Source: Lachnospiraceae bacterium (GTDB taxonomy: Bacteria > Bacillota > Clostridia > Lachnospirales > Lachnospiraceae). From it: a stretch of DNA of 64,000 nt. Location: NCBI GenBank assembly GCA_017620255.1, contig JAFZQU010000028.1:1-64000 (forward strand). Direction: 5' to 3'. A program made the translations under genes and the position numbers. Shown in pieces: positions 8,726 to 16,578 of the stretch; within the stretch, counting starts at the first letter, position 1, and each line of letters starts with the position of its first letter. The notes below the pieces were generated by a model, which was not told the DNA's origin, searched no databases, and saw only the letters and a list, made by a program, of their open reading frames with translations.

Positions 8726-8746
8726 TAACTTTTGCGAAAAAAAGTG

Positions 8747-8775
8747 TTGATAAATGGAAAAAAAAATTATATGAT
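8747..8775 (+). promoter_or_regulatory. promoter of ftsZ
   Basis: TTGATA at 8747-8752 and TATGAT at 8770-8775 with a 17-base spacer make a strong sigma-A-type promoter in the 94-base gap between ftsQ and ftsZ. It would give ftsZ expression independent of the cluster promoter. Confidence 0.8.
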
Positions 8776-8819
8776 TAACATAATAGGGCGTGGAGTATAA
8801 TTAAAAGGAGGAGAAAATC

Positions 8820-10190
8820 TTGCTGGAAATTAAAAATAATGATGTTGACAGTGCAGCCAAGATATTAGTCGTAGGGGTCGGTGGAGCTGGTAATAACGCA
8901 GTTAACAGAATGATCGAGGAGAAGATCACAGGTGTTGAATTTTTAGGGATCAATACCGATAAGCAGGCTTTACAGTTATGTAAGTCTCCCAGACTTCTCC
9001 AGATTGGAGATAAACTGACCCAGGGACTTGGGGCAGGCGCTAAGCCCGAAGTGGGCGAAAAGGCCGCGGAAGAGAGCATGGAAGACATCGCCAATGCGAT
9101 CCGCGGCGCACATATGGTTTTTGTAACATGCGGAATGGGCGGCGGTACCGGAACCGGTGCGGCACCTGTGATCGCCAAGATCGCGAAGGAACAGGGAGCC
9201 CTGACCGTCGGCGTTGTTACAAAGCCGTTCCGTTTTGAAGCGAGAGCGCGTATGACAAATGCGGAGGGCGGTATCGAGAAACTCCGTCCCAATGTGGATA
9301 CGCTGATCGTTATTCCGAATGACAAGCTGCTTGAGATCGTTGACCGCAGAACGACCATGCCGGATGCTCTGAAAAAGGCCGACGAAGTTCTGCAGCAGGC
9401 AGTCAGGGGTATCACGGATCTGATCAATGTTCCGTCCCTGATCAATCTGGACTTTGCCGATGTACGTACCGTTATGGAAAACAAAGGTATCGCGCATATC
9501 GGTATCGGCCAGGCCAAAGGAGATGACAAAGCGATCGAAGCTGTACGTCAGGCTGTTAATTCTCCGTTGCTTGAAACATCCATCGCGGGCGCTAGCCACG
9601 TGATCGTCAATATTTCCGGTGAGATCACACTGCTTGATGCAGATGATGCCGTATCCTTCGTAAAGGATATCACTGGTGATGACGTGAACCTGATCATGGG
9701 CGCGATGTGTGATGACAAAGAACCCGATACATGTACGGTAACCGTGATCGCGACCGGTATCGACGAGAACGCACCCAAGGTTATGCCGCAGGGTGTCGGT
9801 CGTGTCAGGGAACGCGGAAACTTCGGACCGGGACGTAATCATGCACCCGGTATGTCCGGACCGGTTCCGCCGATGGGACCGAACATGCAGATGGGCCCCG
9901 GACCTATGAATCAGGGAATGACAGGTCCGATGCCGAATATCCCGAACCAGCAGAGGCAGATGCCGCCGCAAGGTAATCCCGGTATGTATCCGCAGCAGCC
10001 GATGAACGGCGGATACGGACCTGCGAACCCGAACATGCCGATGGGACCGATGCAGGCACCGCAGCAGGGAATGCCAGCTCCCAATATGAACGGCGTAAGG
10101 CCGGTACAGGGAGCCGTCAGACAGCAGGCACCCGTGGAGAGCAAGGTAGAGGTAAAATCATTAAAGATACCTGATTTTCTCAAAAAATAA
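8820..10190 (+). CDS. ftsZ: cell-division GTPase FtsZ
   Basis: This 456-residue tubulin homologue forms the division ring. The nucleotide-binding motif GGGTGTG is at residues 107-113, the N-terminal [10 protein letters not shown] is near residue 18, and the T7 catalytic loop with NLDFADV is near residue 209. From about residue 325 to 435 the linker is rich in Pro, Gly, Met, Asn and Gln, much longer than in B. subtilis. The C-terminal peptide LKIPDFLKK, which binds partners such as SepF or FtsA, is intact. Translation starts at TTG 8820 after AAAGGAGGAG. ftsA is not adjacent. Confidence 0.98.
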   Translation: MLEIKNNDVDSAAKILVVGVGGAGNNAVNRMIEEKITGVEFLGINTDKQALQLCKSPRLLQIGDKLTQGLGAGAKPEVGEKAAEESMEDIANAIRGAHMVFVTCGMGGGTGTGAAPVIAKIAKEQGALTVGVVTKPFRFEARARMTNAEGGIEKLRPNVDTLIVIPNDKLLEIVDRRTTMPDALKKADEVLQQAVRGITDLINVPSLINLDFADVRTVMENKGIAHIGIGQAKGDDKAIEAVRQAVNSPLLETSIAGASHVIVNISGEITLLDADDAVSFVKDITGDDVNLIMGAMCDDKEPDTCTVTVIATGIDENAPKVMPQGVGRVRERGNFGPGRNHAPGMSGPVPPMGPNMQMGPGPMNQGMTGPMPNIPNQQRQMPPQGNPGMYPQQPMNGGYGPANPNMPMGPMQAPQQGMPAPNMNGVRPVQGAVRQQAPVESKVEVKSLKIPDFLKK

Positions 10191-10197
10191 AACAGAC

Positions 10198-10229
10198 AGA
10201 GAGCCATCCGTTAGCGGGTGGCTCTCTTT
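10198..10229 (+). terminator. terminator after ftsZ
   Basis: AGAGAGCCATCCG (10198-10210) pairs with CGGGTGGCTCTCT (10215-10227) around TTAG with one G-T pair, but only a short T run follows. It probably ends or attenuates the ftsZ transcript before the small gene at 10247. Confidence 0.7.
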
Positions 10230-10246
10230 CAAAAGAAGGAGCGTCT

Positions 10247-10528
10247 ATGATCGACAGTCATACGATCTTATCATTATCGTTTTATAAATATGACAAACCG
10301 TTCACCGGAAGCTTAAACGGCAAGCGCTACAGGATCTTAAGGATCAGGAAGCCCGAAGAAGATGGCGGATCGGAAATTCTGAAGGTCTGGATCTATCCGG
10401 AGCCTTATGCCTTTGAACATACCGATGAGGCAGAGATGCTGAGCGCGGAATTCCCTTATACGGAAGAAGGATATGCGCAGGTTCTTGGCTTTTTGAACGA
10501 ACATATTGTGGAGGAAGGACAGAATTGA
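10247..10528 (+). CDS. conserved hypothetical protein between ftsZ and nrdR
   Basis: This soluble 93-residue protein has no signal peptide or membrane segment. It starts with a FYKYDKPFTGS stretch, contains a beta-rich middle (KRYRILRI, KVWIYPEPYAFE), and ends with an acidic helix. I recall similar short proteins at this position in Lachnospiraceae, some loosely labelled as acetyltransferases, but the length is too small for a GNAT fold and no acetyl-CoA motif is visible. The ATG at 10247 follows AGAAGGAG. The ftsZ terminator lies just upstream, so read-through from ftsZ is its likely source of transcription. Function unknown. Confidence 0.75.
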   Translation: MIDSHTILSLSFYKYDKPFTGSLNGKRYRILRIRKPEEDGGSEILKVWIYPEPYAFEHTDEAEMLSAEFPYTEEGYAQVLGFLNEHIVEEGQN

Positions 10529-10536
10529 TACCAGAG

Positions 10537-10566
10537 GTTGACATTTTAGATTATGTCAACTATAAT
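10537..10566 (+). promoter_or_regulatory. consensus promoter of nrdR overlapped by a perfect inverted repeat
   Basis: TTGACA (10538-10543) and TATAAT (10561-10566) match the sigma-A consensus exactly with a 17-base spacer. GTTGACAT (10537-10544) and ATGTCAAC (10553-10560) form a perfect 8-bp inverted repeat around 8 bases. One arm covers the -35 and the other abuts the -10, the geometry of a repressor operator. It does not look like the known NrdR box. Confidence 0.85.
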
Positions 10567-10602
10567 GGTAACAGTACTTATCAAACATAAAGGGGGAGCA
10601 TT

Positions 10603-11052
10603 ATGAAGTGTCCGTTTTGTGGCCATGAAAACACGCGCGTGATCGATTCCAGACCCGCTGAAGACAACAATTCCATCAGAAGAAGAAGGGTCTGTGATGA
10701 ATGCGATAAGCGTTTTACCACCTATGAAAAGGTAGAAACGATCCCGATCATTATTATCAAAAAGGATAATAACCGGGAGGCGTACGATCGTAAAAAGATC
10801 GAAGGCGGCGTTCTCAGAGCCTGCCATAAGAGGCCTGTTGCGGCGGCAACGATCACACAGCTTGTGGATGAAGTGGAGACTGAGATCTTCAATTACGAAG
10901 ATAAGGAAGTATCCAGTGACGTGATCGGCGAGCTGGTCATGAATAAACTGAAATCCGTCGATCCGGTAGCTTATGTCAGATTTGCATCCGTTTACCGTGA
11001 ATTCAAAGATGTGAACACATTTATGGATGAACTGAAGAAATTCCTGAACTAA
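10603..11052 (+). CDS. nrdR: transcriptional repressor NrdR
   Basis: This 149-residue protein is full length for NrdR, the ATP/dATP-sensing repressor of ribonucleotide reductase genes. An N-terminal zinc ribbon uses Cys3, Cys6, Cys31 and Cys34, followed by an arginine-rich segment (RRRR 26-29) and an ATP-cone domain (about residues 48-138). The ATG at 10603 follows AAAGGGGGAGC. The upstream promoter is near-ideal and carries an inverted repeat. No ribonucleotide reductase gene lies in this window, so its targets are elsewhere. A terminator at 11072-11108 ends the transcript. Confidence 0.97.
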   Translation: MKCPFCGHENTRVIDSRPAEDNNSIRRRRVCDECDKRFTTYEKVETIPIIIIKKDNNREAYDRKKIEGGVLRACHKRPVAAATITQLVDEVETEIFNYEDKEVSSDVIGELVMNKLKSVDPVAYVRFASVYREFKDVNTFMDELKKFLN

Positions 11053-11066
11053 ACCGTAATTTGTGC

Positions 11067-11096
11067 TTGCTAAGAACGCCTGCATTGCGATACAAT
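11067..11096 (+). promoter_or_regulatory. possible promoter of the ABC importer operon, inside the nrdR terminator
   Basis: TTGCTA (11067-11072) and TACAAT (11091-11096), 18 bases apart, lie within the terminator hairpin of nrdR. It is the only reasonable promoter I see before the importer genes. Confidence 0.4.
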
Positions 11097-11110
11097 GTAG
11101 GCGTTCTTTA
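11072..11110 (+). terminator. terminator after nrdR
   Basis: AAGAACGCCTGCATTG (11072-11087) pairs with CAATGTAGGCGTTCTT (11093-11108) over 16 bp with one G-T pair and a 5-base loop. The T tract is short. Confidence 0.8.
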
Positions 11111-11153
11111 TATCATAAACATAAGATCAAATATGAGAAGAAAGGTGACACAC

Positions 11154-12674
11154 ATGAAAAGAGTGGTCTTACTTATCGCTTGCGTGTGTGCATTGACACT
11201 GCCTGTTGCACTCTGCGGTTGCGGAGGTGATAAGGCAGAAAAATCTTCACAGATCGTAGTCGGAATCGCACAGGATCTCGAAGACAGTCTTGACCCACAC
11301 AAAGCAGTTGCGGCAGGAACCAAAGAGGTATTGTTCAACGTCTATGAAGGCTTGTTAAAGCCTGATTCCCGTGGCAATCTCATCCCCGCCGTAGCAGAGA
11401 GTTATGAAGTATCCGATGACGGAATGGCCTATACCTTCCATCTTCGGAACGGTGTAACCTTCCATAACGGAAATAAGGTTACGGCAGAGGATGTAAAATA
11501 CAGTCTCTTAAAGATCGCAGGTAAAACGGGTGATACGCCCATGATACCGGCTTATGCGCTGATCGATGAAGTTACGGTCGAAGATGCGCAGACGGTCTGC
11601 ATAAGCCTGTCGGAAGCGGATGTCGATTTTCCCGCTTATTTAGCCATGGTCAATGCCGCGATCATTCCCGCCGATAACACGACACCGGATACCGTTCCCA
11701 TCGGGACGGGGCCTTTCTGCCTGACATCCAGAACGGTGCAGGATAATATCCTTTTGACCCGTTATGAGGATTACTGGGGGACAAAGGCTTATCTTTCACA
11801 GGTGAAATTCCGGATCGTTCCGGAGATCGATACGGTCGTCATGAACTTAAGGGGCGGATCGCTGGATATGTACGCCCATCTGACGACCGATCAGGTTGCG
11901 CAGCTGGGTAATGATTTTCAGATCCTGGAAGGAACCATGAATCTGGTACAGGCACTCTATCTGAACAATGCCGTAAAGCCGCTTGACGATGTACGTGTCA
12001 GACAGGCACTCTGTTATGCGGTCGACAGGAAGAATATTCTGGAACTGACCAGCGAAGGAAAAGGAACGATCATCGGATCGAGCATGTTCCCCGCATTTTC
12101 CAAATATTATATGCCGGAATTATCCAGATACTATACGCGGGATATCCCGAAGGCAAAAGAATTGCTCAAGCAGGCAGGATACCCTGACGGTTTTTCTTTA
12201 ACGATCACGGTTCCGTCCAATTACCAGCCGCATATCAACACGGCACAGGTGATCGTGGAACAGTTGAAAGACATCGGCGTGAACGCCGACATCAAACTGG
12301 TTGAATGGAATACGTGGCTGAGTGATACATACATGGGCAGGAATTATGAATCGACCGTGATCGGTGTGGATGCCTCCTATCTGACGGGCAGAGCCCTGCT
12401 GGAACGTTTCTATTCCAAGGCGGACGATAATTTCACTAATTTCTCCGATCCCGCATATGATGCGCTGTATGAAAAAGTCATCACGCTGACGGATGAGGAT
12501 GAAAAGACCGATTGCTACAAGGCAATGGAAGAGATCCTCACCAAAGACGCTGCGAATGTATACATACAGGATATGGCCGAATTCGTTGCGCTCAGGAATA
12601 ACTATGAAGGTTATGAATTCTATCCGCTCTATGTACTGGATATGAGCAAGATCAAGCCTGTGCAGGCTGAATAA
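11154..12674 (+). CDS. ABC importer substrate-binding lipoprotein (peptide/nickel family 5)
   Basis: This 506-residue extracellular solute-binding protein has a signal peptide ending in the lipobox LCGC, so it should be lipid-anchored outside the membrane. The family 5 pattern is clear: an early LDPHKA segment, YEGLLKPDSRGNLIPAVAESY near residue 60, the IGTGPF motif, and the C-terminal DIGVNADIKLVEW region. I chose ATG 11154 because AAAGGTGAC precedes it and a standard signal peptide follows. It heads a five-gene operon with two permeases and two ATPases. Peptide or oligopeptide is the default substrate; nickel or another ligand cannot be excluded. Confidence 0.93.
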   Translation: MKRVVLLIACVCALTLPVALCGCGGDKAEKSSQIVVGIAQDLEDSLDPHKAVAAGTKEVLFNVYEGLLKPDSRGNLIPAVAESYEVSDDGMAYTFHLRNGVTFHNGNKVTAEDVKYSLLKIAGKTGDTPMIPAYALIDEVTVEDAQTVCISLSEADVDFPAYLAMVNAAIIPADNTTPDTVPIGTGPFCLTSRTVQDNILLTRYEDYWGTKAYLSQVKFRIVPEIDTVVMNLRGGSLDMYAHLTTDQVAQLGNDFQILEGTMNLVQALYLNNAVKPLDDVRVRQALCYAVDRKNILELTSEGKGTIIGSSMFPAFSKYYMPELSRYYTRDIPKAKELLKQAGYPDGFSLTITVPSNYQPHINTAQVIVEQLKDIGVNADIKLVEWNTWLSDTYMGRNYESTVIGVDASYLTGRALLERFYSKADDNFTNFSDPAYDALYEKVITLTDEDEKTDCYKAMEEILTKDAANVYIQDMAEFVALRNNYEGYEFYPLYVLDMSKIKPVQAE

Positions 12675-12677
12675 ATC

Positions 12678-13625
12678 ATGAAATACCTGGTCAGAAAACT
12701 GATAACCATGATCGTTACCGTCCTCATGGTCTCCCTGTTTGTGTTCATCGCATTTTCCGTTATTCCGGGAGACCCTGCCGTGGGAATGCTCGGGACAACG
12801 GCGACGGAAGAAAAAGTGGAGATCTTAAGGGAACAGATGGGGCTCAACAGGCCCCTTCCCGTACGCTTTGCATTCTGGATGCGAGATTTTTTCTTCGGGG
12901 ACATGGGACTGTCATATTCCTATCATATACCGGTCAAACAGATGCTTGCCGATAAACTGCCGATCACGCTGACGCTGACCGGCTTATCGTTTTTGCTGAT
13001 CGTGCTGTTGTCGATCCCGCTCGGGATCCTGACATCCAAGTATTACGACCGTTTTTTTGCTAAAGCGTTCGACGTGGTAAATCAGCTGTTCATGGCGATT
13101 CCGCCTTTTTTCATCGGGATCTTACTGACCTATCTCTTTGGAATGCTGCTGCATGCGTTCACACCGGGGAATTACGTTTCGTATGAGACGGATCCCGCGG
13201 CTTTTTTTGCATATATGTTTGTACCGGCCTTGTCCGTTGCCCTTCCGAAAGCAGCCATGAATATGCGGCTTTTGAAATCGGAGATCTTATCCGAGGCAAA
13301 GCTTGACTATGTCAGGACCGCGTACAGCAGGGGAAATGCGACGGATCAGGTGCTTTACAGACATGTGCTGAGAAATGCCCTGTTGCCCGTTGTTACGTTT
13401 CTGGGGATGACTCTGACCGATATCGTGGCCGGCAGTATCGTGATCGAACAGGTTTTTTCGATACCGGGATTCGGACGGTTGCTGATCACGTCCATCTCCA
13501 ACAGGGATTATCCGGTCGCACAGGCGATCATCGCGATCATTGCCATGCTCGTGGTGCTCATTAATTTTCTGGTGGATGTCATTTATCCCATCATCGATCC
13601 GAGGGTGAGAAAACATGCGCAATAA
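12678..13625 (+). CDS. ABC importer permease, DppB/NikB type
   Basis: This 315-residue membrane protein has an N-terminal segment starting MKYLVRKLITM, about six membrane helices, and the EAA-loop region (SEAKLDYVRTAYSRG, about residue 210), where it contacts the ATPase. The IEQVFSIPGFG motif near residue 260 is typical of the DppB/OppB subunit. It starts 3 bases after the binding-protein gene ends and overlaps the second permease by 11 bases, so translation is coupled through the operon. Confidence 0.93.
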   Translation: MKYLVRKLITMIVTVLMVSLFVFIAFSVIPGDPAVGMLGTTATEEKVEILREQMGLNRPLPVRFAFWMRDFFFGDMGLSYSYHIPVKQMLADKLPITLTLTGLSFLLIVLLSIPLGILTSKYYDRFFAKAFDVVNQLFMAIPPFFIGILLTYLFGMLLHAFTPGNYVSYETDPAAFFAYMFVPALSVALPKAAMNMRLLKSEILSEAKLDYVRTAYSRGNATDQVLYRHVLRNALLPVVTFLGMTLTDIVAGSIVIEQVFSIPGFGRLLITSISNRDYPVAQAIIAIIAMLVVLINFLVDVIYPIIDPRVRKHAQ

Positions 13626-14421
13626 GAAAAGGGGACTTCAATTTCATATTGCGATATCCTTTGTGGCCGTGATCATCGCACTGGTTCTTTGGGGACTCAT
13701 CCGGACGCCTTATGATCCCAAAGTGATGGATGTTTCGCTGAAACTTGCAAAGAGCAGCGCGGATCATCTGCTCGGCTGTGATCAGTTCGGCAGGGATATC
13801 TTAAGCAGGATCCTGGTCGGGATCCGTACCACACTGATGATCGCGCTCGGGACCAATCTGATCGGTGCATTCATCGGTCTTTTAGTCGGAGCCGTGACCG
13901 GGTATTTCGGCGGACTCGCGGATGAGGTGCTGATGCGGTTTAACGATGCGGTCCTTTCTTTCCCGAGTATCCTGCTCTCACTGGTGATCATCGCATTGCT
14001 TGGCAGCGGTACCTATCAGATCACGATCGCGATGGGGATCGTTTTTGTTCCGAGTTATGCCAGGATCATCCGTTCCGAATTCATGAAATGCAGGAATATG
14101 GACTATGTCCAGTCGGTCAGACTGATGGGGGCAGGCGCCCTTCGGATCATGTTTATCCATATCCTTCCCAATATCCGTGTCACCTTACTGACATCCCTTG
14201 TCATCGGCTTCAACAATGCCGTGCTCTGTGAAGCGGCATTAAGTTTTCTCGGCATCGGTGTGCAGCCGCCGCAGGCGAGTCTCGGACTGATGCTTTCGGA
14301 TGCACAGGCTTATCTGTTCGCAAGACCGGGATATGCACTCACTGTCGGCTTCTTTATGGTATTTCTGATCTTAAGTTTCGCGCTTCTGTCGGATGCGCTC
14401 AGGGAGGATGCCCATGCTTGA
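13615..14421 (+). CDS. ABC importer permease, DppC/NikC type
   Basis: This 268-residue permease is the partner of the upstream DppB-type subunit. It contains the DppC hallmark HLLGCDQFGRDILSR near residue 50, the EAA loop around ECRNMDYVQ-like residues 155-165 (KCRNMDYVQSVRLMGA), and the ALSFLGIGVQPPQASLG motif near residue 205. About five membrane helices are visible; the N-terminal tail is short compared with E. coli DppC. It overlaps its neighbours at both ends, by 11 and 8 bases. Confidence 0.93.
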   Translation: MRNKKRGLQFHIAISFVAVIIALVLWGLIRTPYDPKVMDVSLKLAKSSADHLLGCDQFGRDILSRILVGIRTTLMIALGTNLIGAFIGLLVGAVTGYFGGLADEVLMRFNDAVLSFPSILLSLVIIALLGSGTYQITIAMGIVFVPSYARIIRSEFMKCRNMDYVQSVRLMGAGALRIMFIHILPNIRVTLLTSLVIGFNNAVLCEAALSFLGIGVQPPQASLGLMLSDAQAYLFARPGYALTVGFFMVFLILSFALLSDALREDAHA

Positions 14422-15205
14422 TGTGATCGATCTGAACATAGAATTTCATGACCATCTGATCCCGGAAACGGTTGTATATGATTTTGACCTGCATATGGAT
14501 CCCGGGGAGATCGTCGGTATCGTCGGGGAATCCGGGTCCGGCAAATCGATGAGCGCACTGGCCGTTGCGGGCCTGCTCAGCCGCAAGGACATGCAAAAGA
14601 GAGGGAAGATCCTCTATCAGGGACAGGACCTGCTTTCCTGCAGCCGCAGGGAACTGAGAAAACTGCAGGGCAGCGAGATCGGTATGGTGTTCCAGGAGCC
14701 CATGCATTCCCTGAACCCGCTGATGCGCGTTGGTGCGCAGGTGGAGGAAGCCCTGCTGATCCATACGGACCTTTCAAAGGAAGAGCGGCGGAAACGTGCC
14801 ATGGATATGCTTGCGCGCGTGGAATTAAAGGATACGGAACGGATCTACCGCAGTTATCCGCATGAATTGTCAGGCGGACAGAGACAGCGCGTCATGCTGG
14901 CTTCTGCCCTGATCTGTGATCCGAAACTGCTGATCGCGGACGAGATCACGACCGCGCTGGATGTAACGGTGCAGGCGGCGATCCTGGATCTTTTGAAGCA
15001 GTTGCATGAGGAAAGAGGGATCTCGATCCTTTTTATCTCCCATGATCTTTATGTCGTGAAACGGATCTGCAGCCGCGTTCTGGTCATGCAGAAGGGCAGG
15101 GTCGTGGAAGAAGGCAGGGTAGAGGAAGTGTTTGAAGATCCGAAAACGGATTATACGAAAGAACTGTTGGCTTCGATCCCGAAGATCAGAAAGTTACGGC
15201 AATGA
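14414..15205 (+). CDS. ABC importer ATPase, DppD/NikD type
   Basis: This 263-residue ATPase has Walker A GESGSGKS near residue 40, the Q-loop VFQEPMHSLNP, signature LSGGQRQRV near residue 155 and Walker B LLIADE. The residue after the catalytic Glu is Ile (ADEITTALD) where Pro is normal. The protein stops soon after the ATPase core, so the C-terminal oligopeptide/dipeptide extension present in DppD/OppD (usually over 320 residues) is missing; NikD-like proteins share this short form. ATG 14414 follows GGGAGG; ATGs at 14393 and 14408 are less likely. It overlaps the second ATPase by 4 bases. Confidence 0.92.
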   Translation: MLDVIDLNIEFHDHLIPETVVYDFDLHMDPGEIVGIVGESGSGKSMSALAVAGLLSRKDMQKRGKILYQGQDLLSCSRRELRKLQGSEIGMVFQEPMHSLNPLMRVGAQVEEALLIHTDLSKEERRKRAMDMLARVELKDTERIYRSYPHELSGGQRQRVMLASALICDPKLLIADEITTALDVTVQAAILDLLKQLHEERGISILFISHDLYVVKRICSRVLVMQKGRVVEEGRVEEVFEDPKTDYTKELLASIPKIRKLRQ

Positions 15206-15900
15206 ATGAATTGTTAGAGATCAGACAACTGAACGGGTTTTACAAGAAAAAACAGGTCCTTACCGGTATCGATCTGTCCATTGCGCCCGGAGAGATCGTC
15301 GGACTGGTCGGCGAGAGCGGCAGCGGAAAATCATCCCTTGCCAAAGCCATTCTGCATGCCGGCATCAGGACTGAGGGTGAAATACGCCTTACGGGGAAAG
15401 CCCAGATGATCTTTCAGGACACCTATCATTCCCTGAATCCGGCCATGACGGTCGGACGGATCATGGAGGAGCCGCTTCTGATCGAAGGCAGGCTTACAAA
15501 AGAGGAGCGAAAACAGCGTGTCAGGGACATGATGGGACATGTGGAACTGGATCTGACGCTGAAAGACCGGTATCCGTCGGAACTTTCCGGCGGACAGCGG
15601 CAAAGGGTCTGTATCGGGACCGCACTGCTCAATGATCCGAAGCTCCTCATCGCGGACGAACCGGTTTCCGCCCTGGACGTGACGGTCCAGGCCAAAGTCC
15701 TGCAATTACTCGACAGACTGAACGCACAGGACGGGATCACGCTTCTGTTCATCTCGCATGATCTGCGTGTCGTCTATGAGCTCTGCAACCGGATCCTGAT
15801 CATGAAGGACGGGCGGATCATAGAGCAGGGAAGTGATGAAGAGGTGTTTATGCATCCGAAGGAACCTTACACGAAGAAGTTACTTTCCGCCATTATGTGA
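15202..15900 (+). CDS. ABC importer ATPase, DppF/NikE type
   Basis: This 232-residue ATPase is the second nucleotide-binding subunit. It has Walker A GESGSGKSS near residue 36, Q-loop MIFQDTYHSLNP, signature LSGGQRQRV near residue 130 and Walker B LLIADEP. It is about 90 residues shorter than DppF and also lacks the C-terminal extension; the segment between Walker A and the Q-loop is very short. The ATG at 15202 overlaps the previous stop codon (ATGA). It ends the operon; I see no clear terminator in the following 170 bases. Confidence 0.92.
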   Translation: MNELLEIRQLNGFYKKKQVLTGIDLSIAPGEIVGLVGESGSGKSSLAKAILHAGIRTEGEIRLTGKAQMIFQDTYHSLNPAMTVGRIMEEPLLIEGRLTKEERKQRVRDMMGHVELDLTLKDRYPSELSGGQRQRVCIGTALLNDPKLLIADEPVSALDVTVQAKVLQLLDRLNAQDGITLLFISHDLRVVYELCNRILIMKDGRIIEQGSDEEVFMHPKEPYTKKLLSAIM

Positions 15901-15991
15901 CAGATTTGCTGTGCAAAAATCACCAAAGGCCGAATTTTCACTTTTTTTATAAATAACTATCAAGTTCTGCCGAAAAATGACGATATATGTA

Positions 15992-16020
15992 TTGCAAAGC
16001 AGATGAATCAGTTATATAAT
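15992..16020 (+). promoter_or_regulatory. promoter before the gene at 16071
   Basis: TTGCAA (15992-15997) and a perfect TATAAT (16015-16020) with a 17-base spacer. It leaves a leader of about 43 bases. Confidence 0.75.
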
Positions 16021-16070
16021 ATGGCACATAAGGGTGTTATGTAAATCGATTCATTTGGGGAGATGAAGAG

Positions 16071-16484
16071 ATGGCAATGAACGGAATCGGTCAGTTTGAT
16101 CTCTATGACCAGTACAAATTTAACCGGATCGGCGAACAGGAGATCCCTCGCGTCGCCGAAACAACGGAAGCTCCCGCAAAGCAGGAAGAATCTGTCGTTG
16201 CAGGTGAGAAAGAAGAAGTATCTCTTTCCTTAAATCTTGACGATATCCGTGCAAGACACAATATGGAACTGAGTGATATTTCTCTTTCCATGAGCCAGCC
16301 CAGCGGCTCTTCCTTTGAAATGAAGGCGTTAAGCTACACACCGGAGAAGGATGAGATCGACAAAGCTGTATCGGATATGCAAAAAGATGCGGCACTGATG
16401 AAATACTCCGTCTTTGTAGGTGAATCCAACGTGATCATGGACAACGAAGATGGTGTTGTTCTTCGCAAGATGAGTCAGGAATAA
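16071..16484 (+). CDS. conserved hypothetical 137-residue protein
   Basis: I do not recognise a domain. The protein is hydrophilic, without signal peptide or membrane helix. The N-terminus (IGQFDLYDQYKFNRIG) is followed by a low-complexity Glu/Ala/Val linker (about residues 28-50), a Ser/Leu-rich middle, and a more ordered C-terminal part (DAALMKYSVFVGESNVIMDNEDGVVLRK) that looks like the conserved core. It has its own strong promoter and its own terminator (16502-16526), so it is monocistronic. GGGAGATGAAGAG precedes ATG 16071; a second in-frame ATG follows at 16077. Function unknown. Confidence 0.8.
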   Translation: MAMNGIGQFDLYDQYKFNRIGEQEIPRVAETTEAPAKQEESVVAGEKEEVSLSLNLDDIRARHNMELSDISLSMSQPSGSSFEMKALSYTPEKDEIDKAVSDMQKDAALMKYSVFVGESNVIMDNEDGVVLRKMSQE

Positions 16485-16501
16485 ATCAATACAGGATCAG
16501 G

Positions 16502-16526
16502 AGCCGTGCACTGCACGGCTTTTTTT
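16502..16526 (+). terminator. terminator after the hypothetical gene
   Basis: AGCCGTGC (16502-16509) and GCACGGCT (16513-16520) form a perfect 8-bp stem with a 3-base loop followed by six more T. Confidence 0.93.
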
Positions 16527-16578
16527 ATTGTGCTTATATGCTATAATGGATTCCAGAATACGCAAGAGGAAGGGAAGT

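Noticed and set aside
8976..9971. Long minus-strand reading frame opposite ftsZ (also 5971-6867 opposite mraY and 26488-27555 opposite the desulfoferrodoxin/rubrerythrin genes)
   Set aside because: Each lies wholly antisense to a well-conserved gene, has no binding site or promoter, and its translation resembles no protein family; open antisense frames are common in this base composition.
11154..15900. Naming the importer nikABCDE
   Set aside because: Short ATPases resemble NikD/NikE, but the binding protein shows no nickel-specific feature I can verify; left as peptide/nickel family.
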